From Lophius americanus (lineage: Eukaryota; Chordata; Actinopteri; Lophiiformes; Lophiidae), in contig JBBDHG010000028.1 of NCBI GenBank assembly GCA_037951165.1, positions 7,745,001-7,809,000 of the forward strand: a stretch of DNA of 64,000 bases. Reading direction: 5' to 3'. The notes under the pieces were generated by a model. It was not told the origin of the DNA and searched no databases. It saw nothing but the letters and a program-made list of their open reading frames with translations. Shown piece after piece: positions 10,190 through 22,432 of this stretch (its first letter is position 1; each line of letters opens with the position of its first letter). The position numbers and the translations under genes are program-made.

Positions 10190-11340
10190 TTACAGGCTGA
10201 TATCTAACCATCCCTTCCTCTCTAAAATCTTAGAGAAATTGGTAGCCGAACAATTGTGTGATTTTCTGCATAACAATTGTTTATATGAGGATTTCCAGTC
10301 AGGTTTTAGAGTTCACCATAGTACAGAAACAGCACTGGTCAAAGTTACAAATTATCTTTTAATGGCATCCGATGAGGGACTGGCCTCTGTTCTGGTCTTC
10401 TTGGATCTTAGGGCTGCATTTGATACATTTGACCACCAAATTCTAATACAACGACTTGAAAACCTAATTGGCATCAAAGACACTGCATTAAATTGGTTTA
10501 AGTCATATTTATTTGGCAGATCTCAGTTTGTATCTGTTAACAGCCTCCACGCATAGCAAAGTATCCCACAGAGTTCCCCAGGGATCTTTGCTTGGGCCAA
10601 TATTATTGACATTATATTTGCTCCCTTTAGGCAACATTTTCAGGAAACAATCCATAAACTTTCACTATTATGCAGATGACACACAATTGTACTTATCAAC
10701 CAAACCAGGTGAATCAAATCACTTATCCAATTTAGAGGCGTGTCTCAAAGACATTAAGACCTGGATGACCTGCAACTTTTTACTATTAAATTCAGATAAA
10801 ACTGAAGTTATTGTGTTGGGACCCAAGCACCTAAGAAACAATTTATCTGATGATATATCTACTCTGGATGGTATGACCTTTGCCTCCAGCACCACTGTGA
10901 GGAACCTGGGAGTTATCTTTGATAAGGATAGGTCCTATGACTCGTACATTAAACAGATTTCTAGGACTGCCTTTTTTCATCTGCGTAATATTTCTAAAAT
11001 ACGACACATTCTGTCGCAAAAAGATGAACAAAAGTTAGTTAATGCATTTGTTACTTCCGGGCTGGATTATTGTAATGCCCTACTAGCAGTTGGTCCCAAT
11101 AAGTCTCTGAAGCCCCTCCAGCTGATCCAGAATGCTGCGCACGTGTGCTGACCAGAACCAGGTTAAGAGAACATATCTCTCCTTTATTAGCTTCCCTTCA
11201 TTGGCTCCCAGTAAAATCTAGAATCAAATTCAAAATCCTTCTGCTCACTTACGAAGCCCTTAACGGTCAGGCGCCAACGTATCTGAAGGAGCTCAAAGTT
11301 CCATATTGTCCAATCAGAATAAAAGTAGGCTTAAAACTGT
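10190..11340 (+). pseudogene. L2 reverse transcriptase (copy A)
   Basis: This is the RNA-dependent DNA polymerase of the element. From 10190 the sequence encodes 'NYRLISNHPFLSKILEKL', then EDFQSGFRVHHSTETALV and VLVFLDLRAAFDTFDH (first catalytic Asp). After a frameshift near 10550 it continues with VPQGSLLGPILLTLYLLP and FHYYADDTQLYL, with the YADD catalytic box at 10669-10680. The thumb follows: NSDKTEVIVLGPKHLR, SGLDYCNALLA and QNAAHVC. After another frameshift near 11148 comes LASLHWLPVKSRIKFKILLL and ALNGQAPTYLKEL. The catalytic residues survive, but at least two frameshifts break the ORF. Confidence 0.85.
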
Positions 11341-11496
11341 CCTTCATGATAAAGTTTATAATTAAGGCTGGCATAAGCTAGCTCTTAGCTATAGTGCTAT
11401 ACGTTTAGACTGCTAGGGGATCTCCCATGATGCACTGAGCTTTTCTCTCTTCCTCTCTCACTTCTTTATACATCCCTCTCACTATATTGCATGTTA

Positions 11497-11590
11497 CTGG
11501 ATTAATTCATGTTAAATGGATTAATACATGTTAAATGGATTAATGCATGTTAAATGTATTAATGTATGTTAATGGATTAATGCATGTTAC
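11497..11590 (+). repeat. Minisatellite in the L2 3' untranslated region (copy A)
   Basis: About four to five units of roughly 19-20 bases with the core ATTAATGCATGTTAAATGG. The same array, inverted, is in copy B at 45162-45266, so it belongs to the element rather than to this site. Confidence 0.8.
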
Positions 11591-11911
11591 TAACCTGAAT
11601 TCTTCCCTGGAGCCTTTGTGTTTTCTCGCACTGTAAGGTCACTTGGTTGGGGATTGCATCTGCTGCTGTGGACCTGCTCGATGTCCAATGATCACAAGAT
11701 GCTCATGATGATGATTATTGTTGTCATCATTATTATTATTATTGTATAGTATTTCCCAATAACTTATCGCTAAATGTTACATTATTATTAATGTTATTAT
11801 CAACCTGGGATCCCTGCTGCTGCCGCGGCCCGACCATGGAGAGGTTGAAGAAAGTGGATTATAGCTGATATCTTTGCTGCTTTTTCCCCCGTCTGTATCT
11901 CTCCTCACCCG

Positions 11912-11955
<44 letters not shown>

Positions 11956-12184
11956 TCTTTTTTCAAACCCGACCGGCATTGGCAGTAGGCCGTCCACCCT
12001 GAGTCTTGGATCTGCTCGAGGTTTCTCCCTGTTAAAAAAGGCAGTTTTTTTTTCTTTTGGGTTTGTTGGGTCTCTGTATATAATTATATGAAAAGTTTGG
12101 TCTAGACCTGCTCTTTTTGGAAAGCACTGTGAGACAACTGTTGTTGTGAATTGGCGCTATATAAATAAAGATTGATTGATTGAT

Positions 12185-12627
12185 ATCCCTAAAAAGCCCC
12201 CAATCCCCAGCGTTATACAAGCAATCCCCCCTGATTGAACTTCTCAAATTAAATGTGAGGTTATGTTTGAATAACAGAGTTTTTTGTAAAAATAAAAGCT
12301 CCCCCTAACGAGTAAAATATGAATTATTCAAATTAAATGCCATAAAATAGATCTCCTTGAATCGATTCATATGCACGATATTTGGACTCAATGGACGGTT
12401 GAGAAATAATGGCTCAGATTTTTTTAGATTAGGCACCCCCAAGTGTCAGAAATATACCAAAGACCTTTCCTAAAATGAATGTGGGCGATCCTTGTACTTC
12501 GGTCTATGTGGGTATAACATTTTAAAATGATGCACGAAATCTTTGGTTCATCGCGTTAATACGAAGGATCTGTGGACGAAGACACGGCAGCAATGATGAT
12601 TCAAAGATTTCTCAGTCTTTCCGGAGA
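12185..12627 (-). mobile_element. Helentron-like element, copy N2 (native 3' end missing)
   Basis: The block begins abruptly with ATCCCTAAAAAGCCCCC directly after the ATTG tail of L2 copy A. The hairpin and CTAG terminus expected to the left are absent. It then follows the family through 'AAATTAAATGTGAGG', 'AGCTCCCCCTAACGAG', 'GATTCATATGCA', 'ACTTCGGTCTATGTGG' and the native start at about 12627 (TCTCCGG, preceded by AATTATA). No protein is encoded. Confidence 0.6.
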
Positions 12628-12894
12628 TATAATTAGTAAAAGGAATAATGCTAGGGTTAAAACTTGTTTTCATTATGAAGCTCATGAATGAGAGGGAGTG
12701 TTGCTCTGCCCCCTCAGAGTTCATATGCTACAGGTGGGTGTTGACAGCCAATCAGCAATAAAGGATACGACATTAATGACAGGTAACTGGAACATGAATG
12801 ATTTGGGGAGTGTGCTCGAGCAATGGCATGCAGGGCCAAACGCAGCAGATAGTGAGCAAAAGAAGGAGGTCAAAAATACTAGTTGCTGAAATGA

Positions 12895-13215
12895 GCTTCA
12901 AGCATGGGGTGCTTGCATGGGCTCAAAGTTAGATTCAATTTGAGGATTACAGACATCTTGATGGAGCCTGGAGTGAAGCAGCTACTCCTTCACTTTGAAA
13001 GAGATTCAGGAATCTGATTAGGACGCCTCCCATTGAAGGTTTTCCAAGAACACCCTACTGTGATGAAACCCCGTGGTAGGCCCAATTTGCTGAAGAGGTT
13101 ATATCTCCTCTGGCCTTGGAAGTCCTTGGGATCGCCGAGAATGAGCTGGATAGCGTTGATGTTGGGAGGAGCATTTGGGCACTTGGGCTGCTGCCACCAT
13201 GACCCAACAACTGAT
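12895..13215 (+). repeat. LINE-type 3' repeat, copy U1 (decayed)
   Basis: The sequence 'AAATGAGCTTC', 'GATTAGGACGCCTCCC' and 'GAAACCCCGTGG'-like blocks lead to a CTGCTGCCACCATGACCC end. Copy U2 at 58236-58640 has the same order (AAATGAGCTTCTTTCACAGG ... GATCAGGAAGCTTCCGGGATG ... GACCCCAGGG ... CACCACGACCC). This is a widespread fish repeat that I associate with the 3' part of a LINE ORF. The clade is not certain. Confidence 0.5.
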
Positions 13216-15798
13216 ACATGGAAAAATAAGGGTGAATAGGTGAATGGTTGTATGGGTAGATGGAAACTACCTATGTCCCAAGCAGAATCAAGGTCCAGAT
13301 CAAAAAGACAGATTTGTCTGACAGAATAGGTCTGGTTCAAAATGAATTGTAGTTTTGTTTTGTTTGCAGTGTGAAAGCTCTGACACTTTGACAAATTAAA
13401 GGAAGTTAAATCAGTCTACCTTCACCAAAATAAAAGGAAAAAAAAGGATGTCTACAACTCAATCACTCATCATTACAGAAAAATGCATCCCACATAGATG
13501 ATGATGACAGTATGTAGGTTTATCATGAACTATTCAATAGTGCAAGTCTGCAGTTTAGAACTAACCAGCTTAAAGTCAGCAGTCCAAGTAAAAACAGAAC
13601 GTTGGTCCGAACTATCTGGTATGAAAGCCTCTTACGGGTAAATAGGGACTTGGTGCTGATTAGTAAACCACTTTGAACAATAGAAGTGCACTCTGGAGTA
13701 GTTTTAAATAAACCATGCATAAAATGGAGAGTGATGCGCATTGGCCTGTAGAAGGAGGTTAACCTTTTCTGAGCCATGATATTGATATCTGTGTTTATTA
13801 GCTCTCTGAACATATGAGTGCTGGTGTGTTTAAAATACAATCAACAAGTCAACTGACATATTGAACATGATTGCCGATGGCCGAAGGAACGTATTATCAG
13901 TATTGATTTTTCATTTACTTTGCTGCATCATTGATTTTAAAGTTATAGCCTCAGTAGAAGTAGCCTATGGTTATTTTTCTCCATTCTTGAGGCTTCACTG
14001 GATGGCTTGATTTACAAGAGCCAACTTATTTTCAGAATCAATAAGTATAGATTAGCACACAAGAGGGGAAGTGCTCAAACTGCAAGCAATGACCTACAGA
14101 AATCTTCATTTCTACTTCACAATCAAGCCAGCAGTCATGTCAGGGTGACTTTGGAATCAATACGGACTAATGATGAAAGTAAAGTCAATTACTAAGTGTA
14201 CAGGCTTCAACAACCATAAAGAAAACACTTGACTCCAATTATTTTATTTCTATGTCACAAAGTCAGTACTTGTAGATATTGAAGAAATAGTGGGACATCA
14301 CAGGTCAGGATAATTGCGATTACTGAGCCATCACACATCTCACATTCGACTTTAGGAGTAATGGATGTAGTTGAAATTTTTGGTATCAGCAAGAATAAGC
14401 CTATGTGGGCAGAGTCCGCACTATAGAAAATGGGATGAATGGAAAGAACACTCATGATAGGAACCAGTTGACCTACCTTAATTTTACAATCACTCAGACT
14501 TAATTCTTCTGCTTGGGTTCATCTTCTTGTCACATGTTCCAAATGTGATTGAGCTTCGACTAACAGATAGATGACCTGACATGTTCTGTCTGAATTTTCT
14601 GTTAAAGAGCAGAATTCAAGTTTTGTATCAATTATGGTGAGTTTTCCAGCTTTCTGGTTGACTGTAGGTCATGTGTTCTAGTGAGATGCTGCTTGGTTTG
14701 CACCAGATTGAACCCTGTCTTCAAACAGTTCATCTTTCTTTGTCCCCTCACTGCAGAGACAATGCGCCTAGAAGCTCTGAGGGTCATCAAGATTAGTCGT
14801 GGTAAAATTGTTATGAGCTTGTTATGTTATTGTTCCCTGACTTCTTCATTTGTAGATAATGTGAATCTGTAGAGTCTCAGAACCTTTTTGTCATTTAACA
14901 CCAATCCAAATGTCAGGTTTTTTGTACCTCAGTTTGGCTCCAGTCAGTTTTGGTTTCACATTGCATTTTACAAGAAAAAGGAAAAGTGCAAGAAATACAT
15001 TCATCCCTTCATTATCATCTACATGGGCTACCTCTCCGCATACATGATGATTAATTGGCGTGTAGACAAGCAGAGCCTGACAGCAATATATACTGAATTT
15101 TGGCTGATAGGCTTTTGTTCTGTTGGGATAAAAATAATCCATATGACATCACTAACTGCATTACCTAAGGCAACATTCAAGAGTAATGTTTCCCATGTTT
15201 GTCGCATTTTCTTTGGCTCTGGATGTATCAAAAGAAACGCTTGATGTTGAAGCTGGAGAAGACCCCAACTCCATAATGAGTGAGATTGTTAGGCAAGAAC
15301 CCAGGGTGCTGTCAAAAGCCATAATGGAAAGGAAAACTTTCCAACTCATTTATTGTCAGACCATTTTTTCTGTCGACATCACAGGCAATTTATACTTTAT
15401 ACACGCCTGCTGCAGTTCTTAACCTCCAGAGGGTATCAGCCTCCAGAACATTTTATGCATTTTTTTCCCAAATTACTTGATTTTATTGTTGGACAATGTC
15501 ACTTATAATTATGTTGTCTCCCCCTCTCTCCATGTGCTACTACAGCTCACTTTAAACCTTTTCTTTCTTCTTTCGTTTGCTTCGTCTTCTATCTGTGATG
15601 GCTGTCCACTTTGACCTCCTGTAATTGATGCAAAAGTCTGGACCATCCAAAGAGTGTTTTGACAATGTAAAAGATAATATACTAGACATATTGGAACTGT
15701 TTGTTGGCAGTCATCTCCAGTAGGACTATCTACAGACTGTGGGTTTTTTTTTTTTATCCCTTTGTTCATTGGTGTTGGTAGTCTGCTGACAAACAAAA
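13216..15798. other. Unique DNA, no gene recognised
   Basis: Several frames of 80-118 codons occur (for example around 14890-15420 on both strands), but none has a recognisable domain, codon pattern or splice context. I treat them as chance frames. Confidence 0.45.
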
Positions 15799-15995
15799 GA
15801 TGCTTTCACACTGCATACAAACCAAAGCAGGCTGCAGTTTGATGAGGACCAAAACCAACTATCTTCATTGGATTCAATTATACCTTATTGTACTGTATCT
15901 TAGTCTAGAGGAGTTTTCACTTTTGGAATTTTGAAATCCATATCTAACTGAAAAGTATGAAAGTAAGGACCAAAAGTGTGAGTGAAAGCACCCTT
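15799..15995. mobile_element. Small inverted-repeat element (hAT-like MITE candidate)
   Basis: The left edge reads GATGCTTTCACAC and the right edge, reverse complemented, GGTGCTTTCACTCACAC. They share TGCTTTCAC in inverted orientation about 197 bases apart. Such ends resemble small hAT-derived fish elements. No coding sequence is present and no clear 8-bp target duplication was found. Confidence 0.4.
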
Positions 15996-16615
15996 AGGTC
16001 TTCCCAAACTGATGTATTTGAATCACCTTTTACCCCTTACATTCTGGTATTTCTCTTTTGTGGCATGATATGATATTCATTTTCGTTTTGGATAACCTTT
16101 CAGTCTTATCATTAAATCATAATTTCAAACTTTTTTTAATCAACTTGCGCATTTTGTACTGAACTCGCACTGATTCTTAACCTTCTGTCTGGGGATGCGG
16201 CTTCAAGCCAGTGGATAATCACAACTGACAGGAGAAACGAGGAGACATTCCCTTGAAAAATAAATAATTTAGTTCTGCATGTTGACAAATAAGCAGCCAT
16301 GTGACAGGCAAGATGAGCAACAGAGGATTCATGGGGAGAATGGGGCTTAGGGAGGTTGTGTGTGTACCATTATGACAATGAATGCACTTAACTCAATTCA
16401 TGATGATTATGATAAGATAACAACATAATTGTAATGCTGTATGATTACTTAATACATGGGGCATGGACGCAGCATGAAATATCTGAATCTGCTCCTCTGA
16501 TAATGCACTGCTCATCTGAATGTTTACACTTCTGGTCTATACTTCTTTGTACTTACATGCTGCAACAGGTAGAAACTAACGGTTTATGTTTTATAACATG
16601 TGATATTAGTTCGCT
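15996..16615. other. Unique DNA, no gene recognised
   Basis: Nothing recognisable was found in this stretch. Confidence 0.4.
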
Positions 16616-16798
16616 GCATTTGATCCATCCCTAAGGAGCAGTGGGCAGCACCTCCCAATCGCCCCATGTGCAAATTACGGTCAGAGTCTTGCTCAGTGGT
16701 CCACCAATGTGTACACTGCAGGGGCAGTGTGAGGAACAAACTGCAAATCTTCCAATTCAGGGACAACTGCTCTACCTCCTCAGCTATAGTCGCCCCAA
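16616..16798 (-). mobile_element. tRNA-derived SINE, copy S1 (decayed)
   Basis: On the minus strand it reads 'GGGCGACTATAGCTGAGGAG' then 'GTAGAGCAGTTGTCCCTGA', the decayed tRNA-like head. The body follows with 'CTGAGCAAGACTCTGA' and 'TGCCCACTGCTCCTTAGGGA'. The body matches copy S3 at 27917-28167, which has intact promoter boxes. Confidence 0.6.
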
Positions 16799-16876
16799 AA
16801 ATCATGTTTTTTTTGTTTTTACAATAATGCATACCTTCGCTCAGTTGGTTTTCTGCATGTGAAACATTACTTATTT

Positions 16877-17033
16877 AGGAGCAGTTGGTTGCCCATTTTA
16901 GACCTTGGGAGTGAACTGGGATTCAACATCATGCTCAAGAATTTTCACGACGTATACTGTAGGGGTCTCAGATTAAACCACCAATCTTCTGCGAAAGGGA
17001 TTACTGCTCTAGTCCTGAGCAGCAGCCATCCCA
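16877..17033 (-). mobile_element. tRNA-derived SINE, copy S2 (decayed)
   Basis: A second fragment of the same kind lies 80 bases beyond S1 in the same orientation. On the plus strand the recognisable parts are 'ATGCTCAAGAATTTTCACGA', 'AACCACCAATCTTCTGC' and 'GCAGCAGCCATCCC', the inverted tRNA-like head. Confidence 0.5.
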
Positions 17034-19663
17034 AATTATCTGGATACGGTACTCCAAAGCTACCTCAGGTCAAGGAGTCATTCAGGGGTATATGAGTAAA
17101 CTTGTCCATTTGCACTGGTGTATTTGTACATGGCAGTAATAAAGTATCATGTAATTTGGAGGGATTATTGTCATTATTGCGAATAGTTTTGGAGGATAAT
17201 GTACTGGTCGTGGGTCGTTTGAACAATTCTTGTGGACCAGTCAAAGACTATAAAATGCCATAACTGATTTCTTTGTATTAGTCCAGCGCTGTATAAAATA
17301 TAATAAAAAATATAAAATCGTTTGCAAATTAATGTTCTCAAGCATGTACTAAATCCTTTATCAATAAATGGAGAACCACATGAGGGACCGATTCTTAAAG
17401 GCATTCCCCTTTTATGATATCATAACAAATCATGGCTGTGTCTAAATACTTCCCAGTGGTTTCTCCCCCTGTCCTTTTTTGATTCGTACTGATCACTTAA
17501 TGTGTGTCAGCTGAACAAGACTTCAATGTTGAAGGCTCATCACTTTTTACCATTGTTACACTCATGTTTGAGTTCAAGTGCGCTGAGATTACGACAAAAT
17601 CTTGAATCATCTAAAAATGATAACAGCTGATCATCAAGAGCAATTTACTAGTTAAGCTCTGCCATTGTATTTAAGGGCAGGGGGGCTCTGGACATTTCAA
17701 ACCGTGTTTGCTGCACAGTTTATTGTTGCTGCTATTCCTAAAAAACTGCTTGAACACTGTGCACTGGCTTGTTCTTCAGTTGTTCAATCAAGCTGCTTAT
17801 ATTAAAAATGATTTTCATATATTTCTCCTCACTTCATCAGAGTACTTTTTCAAGTCTGCTTTACTTTTGGGATAGCTCTCCTCTGCCATTTGCTCATCTA
17901 ACAGAAGTTTAGCTTTCATTCTTGTGCAAAGGATCATTGCCATAAAGTGGTTAGCTTAGCAGTAAAATGGTGTCGTTGCTGTAAAGTATTATCAGAGTAT
18001 AATTTATGAGAATGGGTCCACAAGCCAATTGATGTTATTGGTGTATCCCTTTTAATGAACACCAGCCAGCACTTTTATAACAATTTTACAACAGAACTGT
18101 CTATTAGCATTGAATCAACAGGCAGACAGTTCTAACTAATTTATGTGAGGCATGTCTGCAGCCATTCAGGTTCTTTGGAAACACTCAGGAGTTTCTTCTT
18201 TTTCTTGAGTAGACTAAATTTAACTAGAAAATTTCTTGCGCAGAGATTTTGAAAGTGCTATGGGAATACTTTGTGTGTCTCTGTGAGGGATCAGGCTATA
18301 TAAGAGTACCAGTAACATGAGTTACATTTAGTTGTTATATTTTCATATCTGCTGCTATTTGGTCATTGTTTATAATGTTTCGGCTGTTCATCTAGTAGTT
18401 ACGATGTCATAGCTGAGACTTCTTTTGACAGCGGTTATAAGATTATGGCGGATCGGCCAGAAGCTGTGACATCATAGCTGTGCCTATAGTGGTTATAACG
18501 CTGCGGCTAATCGATGTATCTAGCCCTGCCTGGACAGTAGTCTCTAAAGATTGACTGGAACAAATTGAATATCCATTATATAAGTGAATATCTGTGGCTG
18601 CTCTATTAAGCGAACAACCGAGAAATTTGCCCATGCCCATGACCACGCCCACATGGCTATGGGGAGTGTATGATACACCACTGAGATCATATTGTTAAAA
18701 ATATGGTGAGATTTACTGCCTACTTAATTTCATTAATATAGCTGATTCCCCCCTGCACTCTGTATAAGAGAGCATTTTAGCCAAATCCACATGGAATTTG
18801 TCTATACTAATTAGGTCAAATGACCCAGCTGTGTGTGTGAGGTCTATATTATTTAGCATTGACATTATATTGTTGTAATTGTGAGTGAAACAATTTTGGC
18901 CTGTTGCCGCAACTTGGATGGTGGAAAATGTTTGGAAATTACTGAAATAGTCACATGATTCAATATATGGCCGACCGCCAGTTGTGTTTCGGTCATTGCT
19001 ACAGGTTACCATTTCGTAAACCTGGGTCTCATTTACCTGCCTACAGAATTTCATTCATGTAATAATGTAAAAAAAAATAAACCTGTATATCATGTAATCA
19101 ATTTTTTTCCATAATTTAAAAGCAAAAACATATGAATGTTTTTCAAATCTCTTTCAGATCTTAAGACTGATGGTTGTGTAAAGCTTAACAGGACTGACAG
19201 ACTCCTGTTACACCAGGATAATACGGTGGTGCAAATTTTGATTGGTGGGTGATGAAGGTAAAACAGCACAAGGGGTGGCCTTTCATCGCATAACCAATAC
19301 CTGGACCTGACCTTAAGCAAATATAACATCTTGTCAGTCAGTGCTACACAATGGAATCAAAAGACTGAGACATGTGAGGAAGCAGTTTTCTACACTTGTT
19401 TTTTCTTCTATTTGCATAGGATGGGGCAACATTGTAAAGTGACAGCACTTATGGACAGGAAGCATGCATATGATTCTGATGGGACTGACATACGTTGATG
19501 CACCGTCAGGATCAATAGATAATCATTCTGTAGCTGAACTTGAAGAGGTACTCAGTGAGAGGGGGTTGACTTAAGCAGCATCACACATCAAGAACGCATG
19601 AATAACAGCAATTGAAGGCATGGAAGAAAAAAACTGATGAGTAATATGATGAGTAATATACTA
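17034..19663. other. Unique DNA, no gene recognised
   Basis: No repeat or exon is recognised. A minus-strand frame of 113 codons at 18713-19054 has no domain I know. The stretch 17440-17900 is high-complexity and could contain conserved non-coding sequence. Confidence 0.4.
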
Positions 19664-19873
19664 GCAGGCTATCCACCCTGAGTCTGGGACCCGCTCAAGG
19701 TTCTGTCCTTTAAAATACGTTTTTTTCTCATCACTATCACCTTGCTCATGGAGGAATTTGTTGGATCACTGTAACATAATGAATAAAATCCTGATCTGCT
19801 CTTATTGGAATGCACCCTGCAACAATAGTTGTTGTGAATTAGCGCTATGTAAATATAATATGATTGACTGACT
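19664..19873 (+). mobile_element. L2-type LINE, copy C (3' end only)
   Basis: The sequence follows the last 210 bases of L2 copy A: 'TCCACCCTGAGTCTGGGACC', 'CGCTCAAGGTTCTGTCC', then 'GTTGTTGTGAATTAGCGC' and a short TGATTGACTGACT tail. It is a strongly 5'-truncated, older insertion. It carries no coding sequence. Confidence 0.75.
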
Positions 19874-22003
19874 TGGCAACCGTGGCAAAATAAAACCTGT
19901 CTTGAATGATCAGCTATTATCAGACATGGTCTGAAAATCCCTTTCTATAATACAGTGAGAAATGTGTTGTATGTGTGAATAAGAAAGGTTGGTTATAAAT
20001 TAGATTATTTAATTTTTGTCAGCCTTGCTAAAATTATATGTACAGGATACACTTTACAAATGAATTGTGTGTATAAGTCAAAGCAGTATGAAAAGTATTT
20101 TATGGCCACACTCTTGTGATTTGATATTCACCACACATACATTATTTTGTTTGATTGTGTGATGTTGCAGTCCCTGTCCCTCGGATGTAATTAAATTGAG
20201 GAGACTGAAGTTATCTTAAACTGAATTCAGCCTTAGAGAGCACTTATTAAACTTTCCTCTGAGGGTGGCACATTTTATTACTGAAAGGAATTATTTATAG
20301 ATGAAAAGCTAATGCATTTAGTTTTCCATGTTTGTCCTCCTGTATTTTTGTTTGTCTGCTTGAGTTCATTAATGATTTTCTATTGCACCACAGCAACCTG
20401 AGAGGGGCAAGAGGAGTTAATTTTGTTAAAGAATACCTACTCCGGAAACAATGTCCGATAATTTCACAATTGTACGACACATTTATGGTTAAATTATCAG
20501 ATTTAAGTCAATGTGCGAACACAATCAGGATGTGGAACGTGCATCCGAGTTGATTTATCTACTCGTGACGTCTCAGACGTACAGTGAACAGGGAACAGGA
20601 CGGTGCGTCTGCAGAATGAGAGGCCCTGTTACATTAGTTGCGCTCTTCTGCAACCTTTGCTTTAAAATGTGAAAAGCTAATACTTTGACATACATATTTA
20701 AAATGTTATAGAAAGACAATGTACTGATCAACAAAAATCAAATATCTAGTTAGGATTAACAAATTGTGGACTTCAGCAGGCAACGCTGTGCAGAACACTA
20801 AAAGAAAAAACACTGTAGTATTTATTTTCCTCTTTTTTTGACACATCATCTCAAATCAGATTAAAAATAATTAACTAATGGGTTTGTTACAATTGATGCA
20901 ACTATCTGTGGTTGTACCAAATAATAAATAAAAAGCTTGAAAAATATAGAAAAAGAGAGGAAAATATACCCACCCAGCCTGCATCTAAGTGCCCCTATAC
21001 AGGGGATTACTATACGAGTACAGAGAATACAGAGCAAAACATTTTTAGCCGGGGAGCCTGAGGGCTCTTTCGGGACCAAAGTATCAGTGAAACAGAGGAG
21101 CTCAGCAATGCTCGATGCAATGCAGTTTGAAAATGGCTCCGGGTTGACAGAGCATTGTCATCATTCACAATGAAAACAAAACCTTTATGACCTTTTGGTG
21201 TTGGACTTTGTGTGCATGCGTGTGCATGCATGTGTGGGTTCACTCTGCAGCTATGAGCGGAGATATGCTGCAAATATGTAGAAAGCACAGCGCCTGAGCT
21301 GCAAACAGATACTAGGATAATGCTCTTTCTATGGATGGAAACAAAATATTTACTGAATACTGAAGGAGCAGTGCGTAAAATGTAGGGGACATCTCTCTGA
21401 ATAAACATTCATAACAATGTTATTTTGGTGTATAATAAGCTAAAAATAAAATCTACAGGTTTGATCATTTTGAGACCTTGTGTTGTTACATTCATAGGTT
21501 GTCAAGTTGACCAAACCTTCAGGGACTTCACCAACCAAAACATGACAATTCTCCTTCAAGCATCCAGCTGTTCTGTCCCTGCTGGCTGATGTAATAGCAG
21601 ATCCATTCCCTCAACAAACAAACAAAATGCTACATCCGTTACTTCCTGTTATTCCAGTTCCGGCCACTCTAAACTGTAAACTGAAAGTTTGTATTTGCTA
21701 AGGACCATGGGAATGGTTTTCTTCACTGGCTTGTCTGGGCTTTCCGGGACGGCACCAGTGGCGGTCCTCTTGTTCCTGAACAGATGCAAGCAAAGCTTTC
21801 AAGCACTGTACAGCCATTCCTACAGTACCCAGAATTCATCTTGCATGAATCACCCTTGTCCAGACCTGCTCCGATGGATGCTGTACCCTCCTACACTCCC
21901 ACAAATCTTTATATTTAGTAGGCTGGTCTTGACCTCACCAGGTCTCCTTCTTCAATCTTCAATCAAGCTTTTTCATTATATAAAACTGCTTCCTACTTCT
22001 AGG
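19874..22003. other. Mostly unique DNA, no gene recognised
   Basis: A motif TTAGGATTAACAAATTG at about 20751 recurs in the duplicated repeat at 22004-22432. At 21361 the sequence AAGGAGCAGTGCGTAAAATG resembles the ends of the TTAA-flanked element at 35046-36109. No exon is recognised, including within the 105-codon frame at 21689-22006. Confidence 0.4.
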
Positions 22004-22147
22004 TAGTGGGTGTGGCGGGTGTGATAGGTGCAGAGAGCTGGGGGAAGAGGAGTAGAGAAATCGACTACCAGTCAGAAGCATCCATACTCTGCTTGCTACC
22101 TCCACTCTTAACCAGATCATACTGTTAAGGATTAACACATTATGGAC
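22004..22147 (+). repeat. Diverged direct repeat, unit 1
   Basis: This unit aligns with 22207-22432: 'GGAGTAGAGAAAT', 'AGCATCCAT', 'CTCTGCTTGC' and 'ACCAGATCATACTGTTAAGG' followed by ATTAACACATTATGGAC. It lacks an internal stretch present in unit 2. The origin is unknown; probably an old transposable element. Confidence 0.55.
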
Positions 22148-22206
22148 AGGATAAATAACATAATAATGAATGAATGGATCACTCAAGTCCAGAGTTCAAA
22201 CACACC

Positions 22207-22432
22207 ATGGATATGGTAAGAGCGGGCACAGAGGTGGCTGCTGTGACAGATGCAAAGGACAAGGGGACATGGAGTAGAAAAATACACTGTTGTAGCTCCT
22301 GACTGGGAGCATCCATAAGAAGAAGAAGGAAATTTGCAATATCGGTCAGAGCCTTGCAGTATAATACCCTGCTTGCCAGCAACACTGTTCACCAGATCGT
22401 ACTGTTTAGGATTAACAAATTGTGGACCAGAA
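22207..22432 (+). repeat. Diverged direct repeat, unit 2
   Basis: This is the partner of 22004-22147, with 'GGAGTAGAAAAAT', 'GAGCATCCAT', 'CCCTGCTTGCC' and 'ACCAGATCGTACTGTTTAGG' then ATTAACAAATTGTGGACCAG. The last motif also occurs alone near 20751. Confidence 0.55.

Larger units (their letters stand above)
8816..12184 (+). mobile_element. L2-type LINE, copy A (long, internally deleted)
   Basis: In order, this copy holds an SGNH-hydrolase-like remnant of ORF1, an apurinic-type endonuclease, a linker, a reverse transcriptase, a 3' untranslated region with an AATGCATGTT minisatellite, and a terminal 'GGCGCTATATAAATAAAG' followed by ATTG units ending at 12184. This 3' end and the protein are typical of fish L2-clade LINEs. 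Compared with copy B (minus strand, 44563-47342), copy A lacks roughly 400 bases joining linker to reverse transcriptase near 10135-10180. Many stops and frameshifts make it immobile. Its 3' end touches Helentron copy N2 directly. The 5' boundary is uncertain. Confidence 0.85.

Noticed and set aside
18713..19054. 113-codon minus-strand open frame beginning MKFCRQVNETQVYEMVTCSN
   Set aside because: No domain, family or splice context is recognisable, and surrounding sequence is AT-rich. A chance frame of this length is expected in 64 kb.
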